NCBI RefSeq assembly: GCF_014648555.1
Contig: NZ_BMRI01000006.1
Coordinates: forward strand, 77,861-141,860
Source of the DNA: Kitasatospora griseola
GTDB lineage: Bacteria > Actinomycetota > Actinomycetes > Streptomycetales > Streptomycetaceae
DNA: 64,000 nt
Direction: 5' to 3'
Shown here: one piece after another, positions 34,178-42,001 of the stretch
How positions within the stretch are numbered: position 1 is the first letter of the stretch
Layout of the letters: the number at the start of each line of letters is the position of its first letter
Notes under the pieces: model-generated
The model's input: only the letters and a program-made list of their open reading frames with translations
Told to the model about the DNA's origin: nothing
The model's database searches: none
Translations under genes and position numbers: made by a program

Positions 34178-34814
34178 CGAAGCCGGAGCGGTAGGCGATG
34201 ACCACGGCGTGGGTGCGGTTGCGGGCGGCGAGTTTGGTGAGGATGTTCGCGACGTGGGTCTTGACGGTCTCCGCGCCGAGGAACAGGGTCCTGGCGATCT
34301 CCGCGTTGCCCAGGCCGGCGGCCATCAGGCGCAGCACCTCCTGTTCGCGGTCGGAGAGCGGGTGGGGGAACGGGGTGGTCTCGCGGCGGTGTCGGAGCGC
34401 CAGGTCGCGCACCGAGTCCGGGAACATCAGGGTGTCGCCGAACGCGGCCAGCCGGACGGCCTGCACGATCGCTTCCGGGCGGGAGCGTTTGAGCAGGAAG
34501 CCCGCGGCCCCGGCGAGCAGCGCGTCGTGGACGCTGTCGTCGTTCTCGAAGGTGGTGATCACGACGACGCGCGGGGCGGGGACGACGGTGTCGAGGATCC
34601 GTCGGGCGGCCTGGATGCCGTCGAGGGCGGGCATCCGTACGTCGGTCAGCACCACGTCGGGTGTCAGGTCGCGGGCCAGGGCGACGGCCCGGGCGCCGCT
34701 CTCGGCCTCGCCGACCACCTCGATGTCCGGTTCGGCGGAGAGGATCACCGCCAGGCCGGAGCGCACCAGGGGTTCGTCGTCGGCGATCAGGACCCGGATC
34801 GGTGTGGTGCTCAA
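34167..34814 (-). CDS. LuxR-type response regulator (third gene of membrane protein/kinase/regulator operon)
   Basis: A 215-residue regulator. The receiver has VLIADDEPLVRSG and phospho-acceptor Asp58 in VVLTDVRMPALDG; the helix-turn-helix (about 150-210) runs LSDREQEVLRLMAAGLGNAEIA to VKTHVANILTKLAARNRT. The start is a TTG whose TTGA overlaps the kinase stop, with GGGAGG five bases upstream; no ATG or GTG fits. It should be phosphorylated by the kinase just upstream and may bind the TCCCC-N6-GGGGA dyads before the operon. Confidence 0.9.
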   Translation of the reverse strand: MSTTPIRVLIADDEPLVRSGLAVILSAEPDIEVVGEAESGARAVALARDLTPDVVLTDVRMPALDGIQAARRILDTVVPAPRVVVITTFENDDSVHDALLAGAAGFLLKRSRPEAIVQAVRLAAFGDTLMFPDSVRDLALRHRRETTPFPHPLSDREQEVLRLMAAGLGNAEIARTLFLGAETVKTHVANILTKLAARNRTHAVVIAYRSGFVTP

Positions 34815-36094
34815 AGTTCCCTCCCGGGGCGGTCGTTGGCCCGGCCGAGGGTGAGCGGCAGCCGGACGGCCACCCGCCACAGCCCATCGACGGGTCCGAA
34901 CTCGGCGTGGCCGCCGAGCAGTTGGGCGCGTTCGGCGATGCCGCGGGTGCCGCGGCCGCCGCGGTGGCCGGGGCGGCGCGAGGCCGGCAGCGGGTTGCCG
35001 ATCTGCAGGCGCAGCTCGCCCGCAGCAGCGTCGATCGTCACGTCGACGGGTGAACCGGCCGCGTGCCGAAGGGCGTTGGTGAGGGCTTCCTGGACGATCC
35101 GGTAGGCCTCGCGGGAGACCACGGCGGGCATCGCGTCGAGGTCGCCGACGGTGAGGGCGACGGGTGAACCGGCGGCGCGGGCGGAGTCGGCCAGGCGGTG
35201 CACGTCGCGCAGGTCCGGTTGGGGGGTGCGGCCGGGGCTCTCCTCGCGGAGCAGCCCGAGGACGTGGTCGAGTTCGTCGGCGGCCGAGCGGGCGGCCTCC
35301 TCGATCGCGGCGAGGGCACTGCGGGCGAACGCCGGGTCCCGGTCGAGGACCCGGCCCGCGGCGGCGGCCTGCAACGTCACCACACCCAGCGCGTGGCCGA
35401 CCGAGTCGTGCAACTCCCGTGCCAGCCGGTTGCGTTCGGCGAGTCGGGCGCCGAGGCGTTCGGCTTCGGCGAGCCGCTCGGCGGCGGACGGCCCGAGCAG
35501 TGCGGGCGCCGAGCGTTCCAGGGCCCGGCCGGCCGCCCACGCGGCGGTCGGCAGCAGCAGCGCGAGCAGCACCCCGGCGACCGGTCCGAGCCCGGCGGGC
35601 ACCGCGTTCAGCCAGCCCGGCGGATCGTCCAGGAACGGACGCACCGTCAGCAGCACGACGACGGCGGGCGGGACGGCCATGGTCGCCCCGGAGACGGGCG
35701 CGCCGAGGCCGAGGTGCAGCACCGCCCAGGCGACGGTCCGTCCGCGCGAGGCCTCGGCGTCCTGCGGCCGCTCCCCCAGCGTCCCGGCCGGCAGCAGCGT
35801 CCGGACGATCACGAACTCCAGCTGCCGGACGAACGGGAGGACCGCCGCGGCCGCCGCGACCAGGGGCAGCGCCGCCAGGTACGCCCCGAACTGGATCAGC
35901 AGCGTCCCGCCGAGCGAGGTGGCTCGGAACAGCGGCGCGAGGGCGACGTTCATCACGAACCAGAACGGCGTCATCATCGCGCCGCCCAGGATCAGCAGCG
36001 CCCAGCGCCGCAGGGCCGCCCGGCCCCACAGGGCGAGCGCCGCCCGGCCGAACAGGGCAAGGGCGGTCCGGCGGAACTCCCCCCGTCGAGTCAC
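34811..36094 (-). CDS. Sensor histidine kinase (HisKA_3)
   Basis: A 427-residue membrane kinase with about four hydrophobic segments (30-50, 65-88, 120-150 and 165-188). The phospho-acceptor His229 is in ARELHDSVGHALGVVTLQA, the N box is QEALTNALRHAAG, and the G box GGRGTRGIAERAQLLGG. A short repeated segment (FGRAALAL, WGRAAL) opens the protein. Its GTG overlaps the stop of the membrane-protein gene and its stop overlaps the TTG of the regulator gene, so all three are made together. Confidence 0.9.
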   Translation of the reverse strand: MTRRGEFRRTALALFGRAALALWGRAALRRWALLILGGAMMTPFWFVMNVALAPLFRATSLGGTLLIQFGAYLAALPLVAAAAAVLPFVRQLEFVIVRTLLPAGTLGERPQDAEASRGRTVAWAVLHLGLGAPVSGATMAVPPAVVVLLTVRPFLDDPPGWLNAVPAGLGPVAGVLLALLLPTAAWAAGRALERSAPALLGPSAAERLAEAERLGARLAERNRLARELHDSVGHALGVVTLQAAAAGRVLDRDPAFARSALAAIEEAARSAADELDHVLGLLREESPGRTPQPDLRDVHRLADSARAAGSPVALTVGDLDAMPAVVSREAYRIVQEALTNALRHAAGSPVDVTIDAAAGELRLQIGNPLPASRRPGHRGGRGTRGIAERAQLLGGHAEFGPVDGLWRVAVRLPLTLGRANDRPGREL

Positions 36095-37083
36095 GCCTGG
36101 ATCATCCCACTGCGGTCGGCCGCGTTCTCCGACGCCCCCGCCGCCTCCGTGACCAGCAGGGCCAGCACGGTGGCGAGCACCGCGCCCGACAGTGTCTGCA
36201 GGCCGCCGACCAGGGCCAGGCCGCGCATGTCCTGGCCCTCGTTGAGCGGGGTGTGGAGGGCGGAGGTCAGCAGCCAGAACAGCCCCCAGCCGAACGCCGT
36301 GCCGGTGCCGACCCAGGCGGTGATCAGCGTCCGCAGGGCCGGCCGTCCGTCCGGCCGTCGGGTCAGTGCCGCCATGGCGACCAGCCCGGCCAGGACGAGG
36401 AGTGCGAAGCCGCTGTCGATGACCAGGGATTGCGCCGCGGTGCGGGTGTCCTCGGGGCGCAGGGCGTGGCTGCCGAACGCCCAGGACAGTTGGACGGCCA
36501 CCGGGATCAGCCCGAACGCGGCGACCCCGGCCACGATCAGCCGCCGGGTCCCGGCGGCCGGCCCGGCGGGCAGGTCGCGCAGCCGCAGCGCGAACACGCC
36601 GGCCCAGCGCTCGCGGGCGTGCATCACGAACCCGGCGACCAGGCCGATCGCCTGGAGGCCGAAGCCACCGTAGACCACGGCGTACACCCAGCCCTCGATG
36701 AGGTCCTGGCTCGGGTCCCCGGAGGACGAGAAACCGCCGGTGAACGCCCCGACCACGGCCGCGACCGGCACCACCAGGGCGATCGGCGCGAGCAGCCCGG
36801 TGGCCACCCACATCGGCAGGACCAGCAGCCAGCCGGGGACCCGCCGGCCCCACGGCCGGGCCAGCGCGAGCGCCAGCACGGCGGCGATCGCGTCCATGCC
36901 GAGCGTCGCCAGGTTGGCGCCGATCATGGCGCCGCTGCGCATGCCGTCGCCGTGCACGCCGATCCCGCTGCCCGTGACCCAGGCGATCTTCAGCGCGAGG
37001 TAGGGCAGCGTGGCGGCGATCGTGCCGACGCAGACCGCCGTCCGCAGGCGGCCCGGGCTTCCGAAGTTCTGCATTGTCGTCAT
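36091..37083 (-). CDS. Multi-pass membrane protein of a two-component operon
   Basis: A 330-residue protein with about eight to nine membrane helices (for example 15-35, 45-70, 80-105, 108-130, 150-170, 190-215 and 230-250), no known domain and no signal peptide. It is the first gene of the operon and overlaps the kinase start by four bases, so it is a good candidate for the signal-receiving partner or the protected target of the kinase. The ATG has GAAGG seven bases upstream. It is preceded by paired dyads at 37119-37156. Confidence 0.8.
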   Translation of the reverse strand: MTTMQNFGSPGRLRTAVCVGTIAATLPYLALKIAWVTGSGIGVHGDGMRSGAMIGANLATLGMDAIAAVLALALARPWGRRVPGWLLVLPMWVATGLLAPIALVVPVAAVVGAFTGGFSSSGDPSQDLIEGWVYAVVYGGFGLQAIGLVAGFVMHARERWAGVFALRLRDLPAGPAAGTRRLIVAGVAAFGLIPVAVQLSWAFGSHALRPEDTRTAAQSLVIDSGFALLVLAGLVAMAALTRRPDGRPALRTLITAWVGTGTAFGWGLFWLLTSALHTPLNEGQDMRGLALVGGLQTLSGAVLATVLALLVTEAAGASENAADRSGMIQA

Positions 37084-37118
37084 GCCACGACCTTCGCAAC
37101 CGACGGCGCGGCCCCGAT

Positions 37119-37134
37119 TCCCCCGGACAGGGGA
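37119..37134. promoter_or_regulatory. Dyad TCCCC-N6-GGGGA, copy 1
   Basis: The first of two dyads with identical arms and spacing, 36 bases upstream of the membrane-protein start. Likely site of the response regulator at 34167-34814. Confidence 0.5.
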
Positions 37135-37140
37135 CAACCC

Positions 37141-37156
37141 TCCCCCGTTCGGGGGA
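37141..37156. promoter_or_regulatory. Dyad TCCCC-N6-GGGGA, copy 2
   Basis: The second copy, centred 22 bp (two helical turns) from copy 1, so two dimers could bind on the same DNA face. Confidence 0.5.
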
Positions 37157-37163
37157 AGGTCCG

Positions 37164-37298
37164 CTACGTCTCCGGTGCCCGCACCCTGCGCCGGGCAACC
37201 GGCCGACGCGTCGTCACCTCGGCGACCCGGTCGCAGACGTGGAGCACCAGTACCACCGTCGCGCCCGCCACCGCGAGCCGTACCGCACTCCACCGCAC
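37164..37298 (-). CDS. Possible small single-pass membrane protein
   Basis: A 44-residue frame starting at a GTG with GAGGAGG eight bases upstream. It has one hydrophobic segment (AVRLAVAGATVVLVLHVC) followed by a basic tail rich in Arg, the look of a tail-in membrane micropeptide. It lies just before the paired dyads and the membrane-protein operon, on the same strand. No homologue is known to me. The remaining gap to 37483 holds nothing recognisable. Confidence 0.35.
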   Translation of the reverse strand: MRWSAVRLAVAGATVVLVLHVCDRVAEVTTRRPVARRRVRAPET

Positions 37299-37483
37299 GC
37301 CGTCCGCCTCCTCACCGTCCGCACCGCGGCCCGCCCGGGCTCCGGCCGGGCGGCCGGAGCCGTGCGGCCGCCTTTCCGCCGCGCGGGGATTCACACCCCC
37401 GGGTGACGGTCCGCGCCGGTGGGCGGTGGGTGCGGCACGGTCGGGCATACGCGGGGTGCCGATCAGCGAGGAGGGACGGGCCC

Positions 37484-38473
37484 GTGAATCCGATCGAACG
37501 CGCGCTGCGCGCCGTCGACCGCACGCAGCAGCGGCACCGGGTGCCGGCCGCGGTGTTCGGCGTGATCAAGAAGTACGGCGACGACCGGGGCGGGCTGCTA
37601 GCCGCGCTGATCACCTACTACGGCTTCGTGTCGCTGATCCCGCTGCTGCTCCTGCTCTCCACCGTGCTGGGGTTCGTGCTGCACGGCCATCCGGAGGCGC
37701 AGGAGGCCGTGGTCGACTCCGCGCTGGCCGATTTCCCGATCATCGGCGACCAGTTGCGGGAGAACGTGCACTCCGTGCAGGGCAGCGGACTGGCGCTGGT
37801 GATCGGCATCCTCGGCCTGCTCTACGGTGCGCTGGGCATCGCGCAGGTGCTGCAGCACTCGATGGCCGAGGTGTGGAACGTGCCCGGCGTGCGGCGGCCC
37901 GGCTACTGGCCGCGGCTGGCGCGCAGCCTGGCGCTGTTCGGCGCGCTCGGCCTCGGCCTGGTGGTGACCGCGGCGGCCGCGGCGCTGGTCGGCACCACGG
38001 CGGCCGGCACCTTGGCCCGGGTCGGCGGGCTGCTGCTGTCGGCGGTGCTGAACACCGCTGTGTTCGTGGCCTGTCTGCGGATCCTCACCCCGAAGGAGGT
38101 GCGGACCTGCCGCCTGCTGCCGGGCAGCCTGGTGGCGGGCCCGCTGTTCACTGTCCTGCAGGCGTTCGGCGCGGCCCTGGTGGCGCATCAACTGCGGCAC
38201 GCCAGCGCCGTGTACGGCTTCTTCGCGACGGTGATCGGCCTGCTGTCCTGGCTCTACCTGGCGTCCCAGATCACCGTGTACGCGGCCGAGACGAACGTGG
38301 TGCTGGCCCGCCGGCTGTGGCCGCGCTCGCTGCTCCAGCCGCCGCTGACCGGCCCGGACCAGGAGGTGCTGGCCCTGCTGGCCCGCCAGGAGGAGCGCCG
38401 GCCCGAACAGCGGGTGGAGGTCGAGTTCGAGCTGCCCGAGGACGAGGACGACGGGCCGGAGAACGGGCGTTGA
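37484..38473 (+). CDS. YihY/BrkB family inner-membrane protein
   Basis: A 329-residue membrane protein of the YihY/virulence factor BrkB family, role unsettled. The N-terminal signature GGLLAALITYYGFVSLIPLLLL and about six membrane helices up to residue ~275 (ending LYLASQITVYAAETNVVLARR) are followed by an acidic tail (EFELPEDEDDGPE). The GTG is chosen because GAGGAGGG lies nine bases upstream and the family begins here. Confidence 0.88.
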   Translation: MNPIERALRAVDRTQQRHRVPAAVFGVIKKYGDDRGGLLAALITYYGFVSLIPLLLLLSTVLGFVLHGHPEAQEAVVDSALADFPIIGDQLRENVHSVQGSGLALVIGILGLLYGALGIAQVLQHSMAEVWNVPGVRRPGYWPRLARSLALFGALGLGLVVTAAAAALVGTTAAGTLARVGGLLLSAVLNTAVFVACLRILTPKEVRTCRLLPGSLVAGPLFTVLQAFGAALVAHQLRHASAVYGFFATVIGLLSWLYLASQITVYAAETNVVLARRLWPRSLLQPPLTGPDQEVLALLARQEERRPEQRVEVEFELPEDEDDGPENGR

Positions 38474-38520
38474 CCGCCGGGCCCGGCGAGGTGTCGGTGG
38501 CCGCCGGTACCGTCCGGATC

Positions 38521-38877
38521 ATGACTGATCGTGAGACGTACGCCCCGCTGAGGTTCTTCGAGTACGACCACCGGCCCGGCTCGTACTGCCTGATGCTGAC
38601 GGACGATCGGATGGTCGAGGTGGACGAGGTGTTCGAGGCCGCCGGTCAGGACAACGGCGGCTACGGCTGGGAGGCGGTGGCCCGCTCCGCGGTGCGTTCG
38701 CGCGCCCCGCAGCTGGAGGGCCGGTTCCGGTACGACCCGGAGGCCGGCATGTTCGTCGCGTACGGCGAGGACGCGGAGGCCCTGCGCGAGCTCGGCACGC
38801 TGCTGTCCGCGGCGTTCCGCGACCGGCCGACGCTGCGCGAGCTGATCGACGCCGCCGAGCCCGACTGGTTCGACTGA
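38521..38877 (+). CDS. Imm51-like immunity protein
   Basis: A 118-residue acidic protein resembling Imm51 immunity proteins: LRFFEYDHRPGSYCLMLTDD at the start, YGWEAVARSAV, and FRYDPEAGMFVAYGEDAEALRELGTLL in the core. Imm51 proteins neutralise toxins of polymorphic toxin systems, but no toxin gene is beside it, so it is an orphan or a housekeeping relative. It starts 47 bases after the BrkB gene and ends before a strong terminator. Confidence 0.65.
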   Translation: MTDRETYAPLRFFEYDHRPGSYCLMLTDDRMVEVDEVFEAAGQDNGGYGWEAVARSAVRSRAPQLEGRFRYDPEAGMFVAYGEDAEALRELGTLLSAAFRDRPTLRELIDAAEPDWFD

Positions 38878-38903
38878 TCCGCGCGCCGGGCGGACGCGGA
38901 AAC

Positions 38904-38946
38904 GCCGACGGCCGCTCCCTCCGGGAAGGAGGGAGCGGCCGTCGGC
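38904..38946. terminator. Perfect 19-bp hairpin, bidirectional terminator
   Basis: The stem GCCGACGGCCGCTCCCTCC pairs perfectly with its complement across a 5-base loop, between the convergent Imm51-like and Rpf-like genes. Confidence 0.85.
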
Positions 38947-38984
38947 GGGTGCGGGTGGTCCCGCGGGGTCAGCGCGTCACCGGG

Positions 38985-39395
38985 TCAGCGGGTCAGGCCG
39001 GCCTTGACGGAGCACACCGGCCAGGCGCCGGGGCCCTGGGAGGCGAGCACCTTCTCGGCGACCTCGATCTGCTGCGCCTTGGTGGCCTGGTTGGCCTGCG
39101 GCGCGTAGGCGGTGCCGCCGTACGCGGCCCAGGTGGAGGAGGTGAACTGCAGGCCGCCGTAGAAGCCGTTGCCGGTGTTGATGGACCAGTTGCCGGTCGA
39201 CTCGCACTGCGCGACCTTGTCCCAGGTGGACACGTCGGCGGCGTGGGCCGAGGTCGCCGTAAGGAGACCGGCCACCGGCAGGACGGCCACGGCGGAGCCC
39301 GCCACGATGGCGGCGCGGACGCGGCTGCGGGTGCGGCTCCCCTTCTTGGCGGTGGTGGCGGTCGTGGCGGCGGCGGTCTCGTTACGGAAGATCAT
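38985..39395 (-). CDS. Rpf-like secreted transglycosylase
   Basis: A 136-residue exported cell-wall enzyme. The long signal sequence has [20 protein letters not shown] and cleavage after SAHA (residue ~52). The mature part is a single Rpf/transglycosylase domain: [21 protein letters not shown] with catalytic Glu65, then [17 protein letters not shown]. There is no LysM domain, so this is a minimal Rpf. Such proteins cleave peptidoglycan and help spores or dormant cells resume growth. A long upstream region (39396-39700) with GTTACG repeats may control it. Confidence 0.9.
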   Translation of the reverse strand: MIFRNETAAATTATTAKKGSRTRSRVRAAIVAGSAVAVLPVAGLLTATSAHAADVSTWDKVAQCESTGNWSINTGNGFYGGLQFTSSTWAAYGGTAYAPQANQATKAQQIEVAEKVLASQGPGAWPVCSVKAGLTR

Positions 39396-39593
39396 GCGAT
39401 TCCTTTCGGCTGCCCCGGGCAGGCAAGGCGGAACCAGGGCCCTGGCGGGCCGGCTGTTTCACGCTTGTGGATCGGACGGGGCCGTCGCTTGCCGACATGC
39501 TCTCCGTCGCGGTCACCCTGCCCGTTCGGTCCGGCTCGGTGGCCGTTCCGGGGCGTTGGTGTCGGGTGATCCCGGGTAGTGCGCCCTGCACTG

Positions 39594-39607
39594 GTTACGA
39601 AGTTACG
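39594..39607. promoter_or_regulatory. GTTACG direct repeat (8-bp period)
   Basis: GTTACG occurs at 39594 and 39602, about 200 bases upstream of the Rpf-like start. GTTAC/GTAAC repeats of this kind are reported for MtrA-type regulation of cell-wall genes; assignment here is inferred. Confidence 0.35.
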
Positions 39608-39660
39608 GGCGTTTCGGCCGATGTCCAAGCATTCGAAGGTCTGCGCAGGTCAGAGCCGCG

Positions 39661-39673
39661 TTACCGGCGGTAA
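39661..39673. promoter_or_regulatory. TTACC-N3-GGTAA dyad
   Basis: A perfect short dyad 54 bases beyond the GTTACG repeat, sharing the TTAC element in inverted form. Confidence 0.3.
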
Positions 39674-39894
39674 ATCGGGGTCTCGGGGCGCACTGCCCCG
39701 CGATTTCTCGGGCCCGGCCCGCCCGTCCTGTGACCGGCCTCACCGGCTTTGGACCCCTTCCGCCGGGGAACCGCACACGCCGCGCGACCCGGCGGTGGCC
39801 GACCGTCGACCGACCTGCCTCCGGGCTATGGGCCGGGCCACAACGGTCACGCTCCGCCCACTTCCAAGTGACCCGGCGTGGCCGAATTGCCGCC

Positions 39895-40662
39895 TCAGGA
39901 CAGTGCGGTGAGCACTCGCGGCCCGTCCTCGGTGATCGCCACGGTGTGCTCGGAGTGCGCTCCGCGCGAGCCGTCCGCCGACCGCAGCGTCCAGCCGTCC
40001 CGGTCGGTCCGCAGCTCCGCCGTGCCGGCGCACCACCACGGCTCCAGCGCCAGGGTCAGCCCGGGGCGCAGTTCCAGGCCGCGCCCGGGGCGGCCGACGT
40101 TGGCGACGTGCGGGTCCTCGTGCATGGTGCGGCCCAGGCCGTGGCCGCCGAAGTCGGTGTTGATCCGGTAGCCGGCCCCGTGGCCGACCTCGGCGATGGC
40201 CGCCGAGAGGTCGCCGATCCGGTTGCCGGGCACAGCCGCGGCGATCGCCGCGTCCAGCGCGGCCCGGGTGGAGTCGATCAGCCGGACGTCCTGCTCGGCC
40301 GCCGCGCCCGCGACGACCGTGACGGCGGAGTCGGCGACCCAGCCGTCGATGGACACCGCGAAGTCCAGGCTGATCACGTCCCCGTCGCGCAGCACATAGG
40401 GGTGCGGCTGCCCGTGCAGCACCGCGTCGTTCACCGACAGGCAGATCACGTTGCGGAAGGGCCCGCGGCCGAACGACGGCGCGTAGTCCCAGTAGCAGGA
40501 GACCGCCCCGCGCTCCTCGACCAGCTTCCGGGCCCGGTGCTCCAGGTCCATCACCTGGCGGCCGGGCTCGACCAGGCCCGACAGCTCGGCCAGCGTCTCG
40601 GCCACGAACCGGCCGGTGACAGCCATCTTCTCGATCGCCTGCGGGGTCTTGTACTCGATCAC
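39895..40662 (-). CDS. map: Type I methionyl aminopeptidase
   Basis: A 255-residue metalloenzyme that removes the initiator Met from proteins. All ligands are visible: His83 (VLHGQPH), Asp100, Asp111, His174 (GGHGLGRTMHEDP), Glu207 and Glu238 (SEHTVAI). The GTG start has CAGGAG seven bases upstream. It is not in a ribosomal or secY/adk operon as the housekeeping map usually is; instead its promoter region carries two near-identical long palindromes, so it is probably a conditionally expressed extra copy. Confidence 0.92.
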   Translation of the reverse strand: MIEYKTPQAIEKMAVTGRFVAETLAELSGLVEPGRQVMDLEHRARKLVEERGAVSCYWDYAPSFGRGPFRNVICLSVNDAVLHGQPHPYVLRDGDVISLDFAVSIDGWVADSAVTVVAGAAAEQDVRLIDSTRAALDAAIAAAVPGNRIGDLSAAIAEVGHGAGYRINTDFGGHGLGRTMHEDPHVANVGRPGRGLELRPGLTLALEPWWCAGTAELRTDRDGWTLRSADGSRGAHSEHTVAITEDGPRVLTALS

Positions 40663-40709
40663 GACACAGCTCCTGAACAGCGGCGGCGCGCCGCCCACTC
40701 GATGACGCT

Positions 40710-40729
40710 GCCGGTATTTGAATACCGGC
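40710..40729. promoter_or_regulatory. Palindromic operator 1 of the aminopeptidase gene
   Basis: A 20-bp palindrome with core CGGTATTTGAATACCG, perfect apart from its two central bases, 48 bases upstream of the aminopeptidase start. Confidence 0.65.
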
Positions 40730-40752
40730 GGGACGGGGACACCCTAGCAGCA

Positions 40753-40774
40753 GAGCGGTATTTAAATACCGCTC
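40753..40774. promoter_or_regulatory. Palindromic operator 2 of the aminopeptidase gene
   Basis: A perfect 22-bp palindrome with core CGGTATTTAAATACCG, centred 44 bp from operator 1; it overlaps the stop codon of the TetR gene. A possible -10 (TAGGGT on the minus strand) lies between the two copies. Confidence 0.65.
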
Positions 40775-41346
40775 CGGGGCTCGCCACCCGCCAACAACGC
40801 CTCGACGGCGGCACGCGCCTGTCGGGCCGGGTCGGGACTGCCGGAGATCGCGGCGGTGACGATGGCACCCTCGGCAAGCAGCTGGACGGACGCCGGCTCG
40901 GCGAGGCCGGCGGCGCCGGACCAGTCGGCCAGGTGCCGGTGGAAGGCCTCCTTGTGGGAGCGGACCTCGGCGAGCACCGCCGGCGAGGCGGGGCCCAGCT
41001 CACCGAAGGCGTTGATCCAGGCGCAGCCCCGGAAGCCCGGCTCGGCGCACCACCCGGCCAGCCAGTCGAACGCGGCCAGCAGCCGGGCCCGCGGGTCGGC
41101 GTGCGCCTCGGCGGCCGCGACCAGCCGCCCGCGCCAGCGCCCGTCGCGCCGGCGCAGCACGGCCACCACCAGGTCGTCCTTGGTGGGGTGCAGGCGGTAG
41201 ATGCGCTTGAGCGGCAGTCCGGAGGCGGCCCGCACCTCGTCCATGCCGACGGCCCGGATGCCCTTCTCGTAGAACAGCGCCTCGGCGGCGTCGAGCAGTT
41301 TCTCGTGGTCCTGGCGGGCCTGTTCCTCGGTGAGCGGGGCGGGCAT
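40762..41346 (-). CDS. TetR family regulator
   Basis: A 194-residue repressor. The helix-turn-helix covers about residues 12-58 (LLDAAEALFYEKGIRAVGMDEVRAASGLPLKRIYRLHPTKDDLV), and the C-terminal domain includes GFRGCAWINAFGELG, typical of the group next to NTF2-like genes. The ATG has AGGAG seven bases upstream. It is divergent from the NTF2-like gene, and two palindromes in the 140-base gap are its likely operators. The TAA stop lies inside the palindrome that serves the downstream aminopeptidase gene. Confidence 0.9.
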   Translation of the reverse strand: MPAPLTEEQARQDHEKLLDAAEALFYEKGIRAVGMDEVRAASGLPLKRIYRLHPTKDDLVVAVLRRRDGRWRGRLVAAAEAHADPRARLLAAFDWLAGWCAEPGFRGCAWINAFGELGPASPAVLAEVRSHKEAFHRHLADWSGAAGLAEPASVQLLAEGAIVTAAISGSPDPARQARAAVEALLAGGEPRSGI

Positions 41347-41404
41347 CGGCGCACTCCTGCGGCGGGTCGACGGTGACGGATCGACGGTGACGGATTGACG
41401 TGGA

Positions 41405-41416
41405 GAACGATCGTTC
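41405..41416. promoter_or_regulatory. TetR operator candidate 1
   Basis: Palindrome GAACGATCGTTC, sharing GAACG-N2-CGTTC with the second site. Confidence 0.6.
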
Positions 41417-41441
41417 CCTACCCTAGCGCCCACTGCCGGTC

Positions 41442-41457
41442 GAGAACGCGCGTTCTC
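41442..41457. promoter_or_regulatory. TetR operator candidate 2
   Basis: Perfect 16-bp palindrome GAGAACGCGCGTTCTC, centred 39 bp from site 1 and 30 bases before the NTF2-like start. Confidence 0.65.
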
Positions 41458-41486
41458 CACCTCTCCCACCCTTCGAGGAGCCCGCC

Positions 41487-41942
41487 ATGACCGAGGACCG
41501 CCCGCCCCGCCCGCCGTTCACCCGCGACACCGCCCTCGCCAAGGTCCGGGCCGCCGAGGACGCCTGGAACAGCCGCGACCCGCAGCGCGTCGCCCTCGCC
41601 TACACACCGGACTCGGTGTGGCGCAACCGCGACGCCTTCCTCACCGGCCGCGCCGAGATCGTCGCCTTCCTCACCGCCAAGTGGGCCCGCGAGCACGAGT
41701 ACGCGCTGCGCAAGGACCTGTGGGCGTTCGACGGCGACCGGATCGCCGTCCGCTTCCAGTACGAGTGGCACGACGACGAGGGCCAGTGGTGGCGCAGCCA
41801 CGGCAACGAACTGTGGGAGTTCGACGCGCACGGGCTGATGCGGCGGCGCGAGGCCAGCATCGACGACGTCCGGATCGACGCCGCCGACCGCCGCATCCTC
41901 GGCCCCCGGCAGGACGACGAACCGGAGCTGCCGGTGCGCTGA
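41487..41942 (+). CDS. DUF1348 / NTF2-like (SnoaL fold) protein
   Basis: A 151-residue protein of the nuclear-transport-factor-2-like DUF1348 group. The signature [34 protein letters not shown] is complete, and [28 protein letters not shown] follows. The cone-shaped fold binds small hydrophobic molecules; some relatives are enzymes, but none is assigned for this group. GAGGAG precedes the ATG. It is divergent from and probably repressed by the TetR protein. Confidence 0.88.
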   Translation: MTEDRPPRPPFTRDTALAKVRAAEDAWNSRDPQRVALAYTPDSVWRNRDAFLTGRAEIVAFLTAKWAREHEYALRKDLWAFDGDRIAVRFQYEWHDDEGQWWRSHGNELWEFDAHGLMRRREASIDDVRIDAADRRILGPRQDDEPELPVR

Positions 41943-42001
41943 GGCCGGCTGCCTCCCCGGGCGATGCGACGCGGGGCCGCCGTGTTCAGTAGCGTGGCGG
42001 C

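Larger units (their letters stand above)
39396..39894. other. Long intergenic region upstream of the Rpf-like gene
   Basis: About 500 bases without a credible gene. It holds the GTTACG direct repeat at 39594-39607, the TTACC-N3-GGTAA dyad at 39661-39673, and GC-rich sequence to the end of the aminopeptidase gene. Rpf genes of actinomycetes often have a c-di-AMP riboswitch leader; I see no convincing match here. Confidence 0.45.

Noticed and set aside
35164-38877. A + strand frame of over 1200 codons
   Set aside because: It crosses real genes on both strands and carries no domain except where it is in frame with the Imm51-like gene.
39396-39720. c-di-AMP (ydaO-yuaA) riboswitch in the leader of the Rpf-like gene
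   Set aside because: Expected from other rpf genes, but the conserved CCGA...ACAGCT-type elements could not be convincingly matched on the minus strand; needs a covariance-model search.
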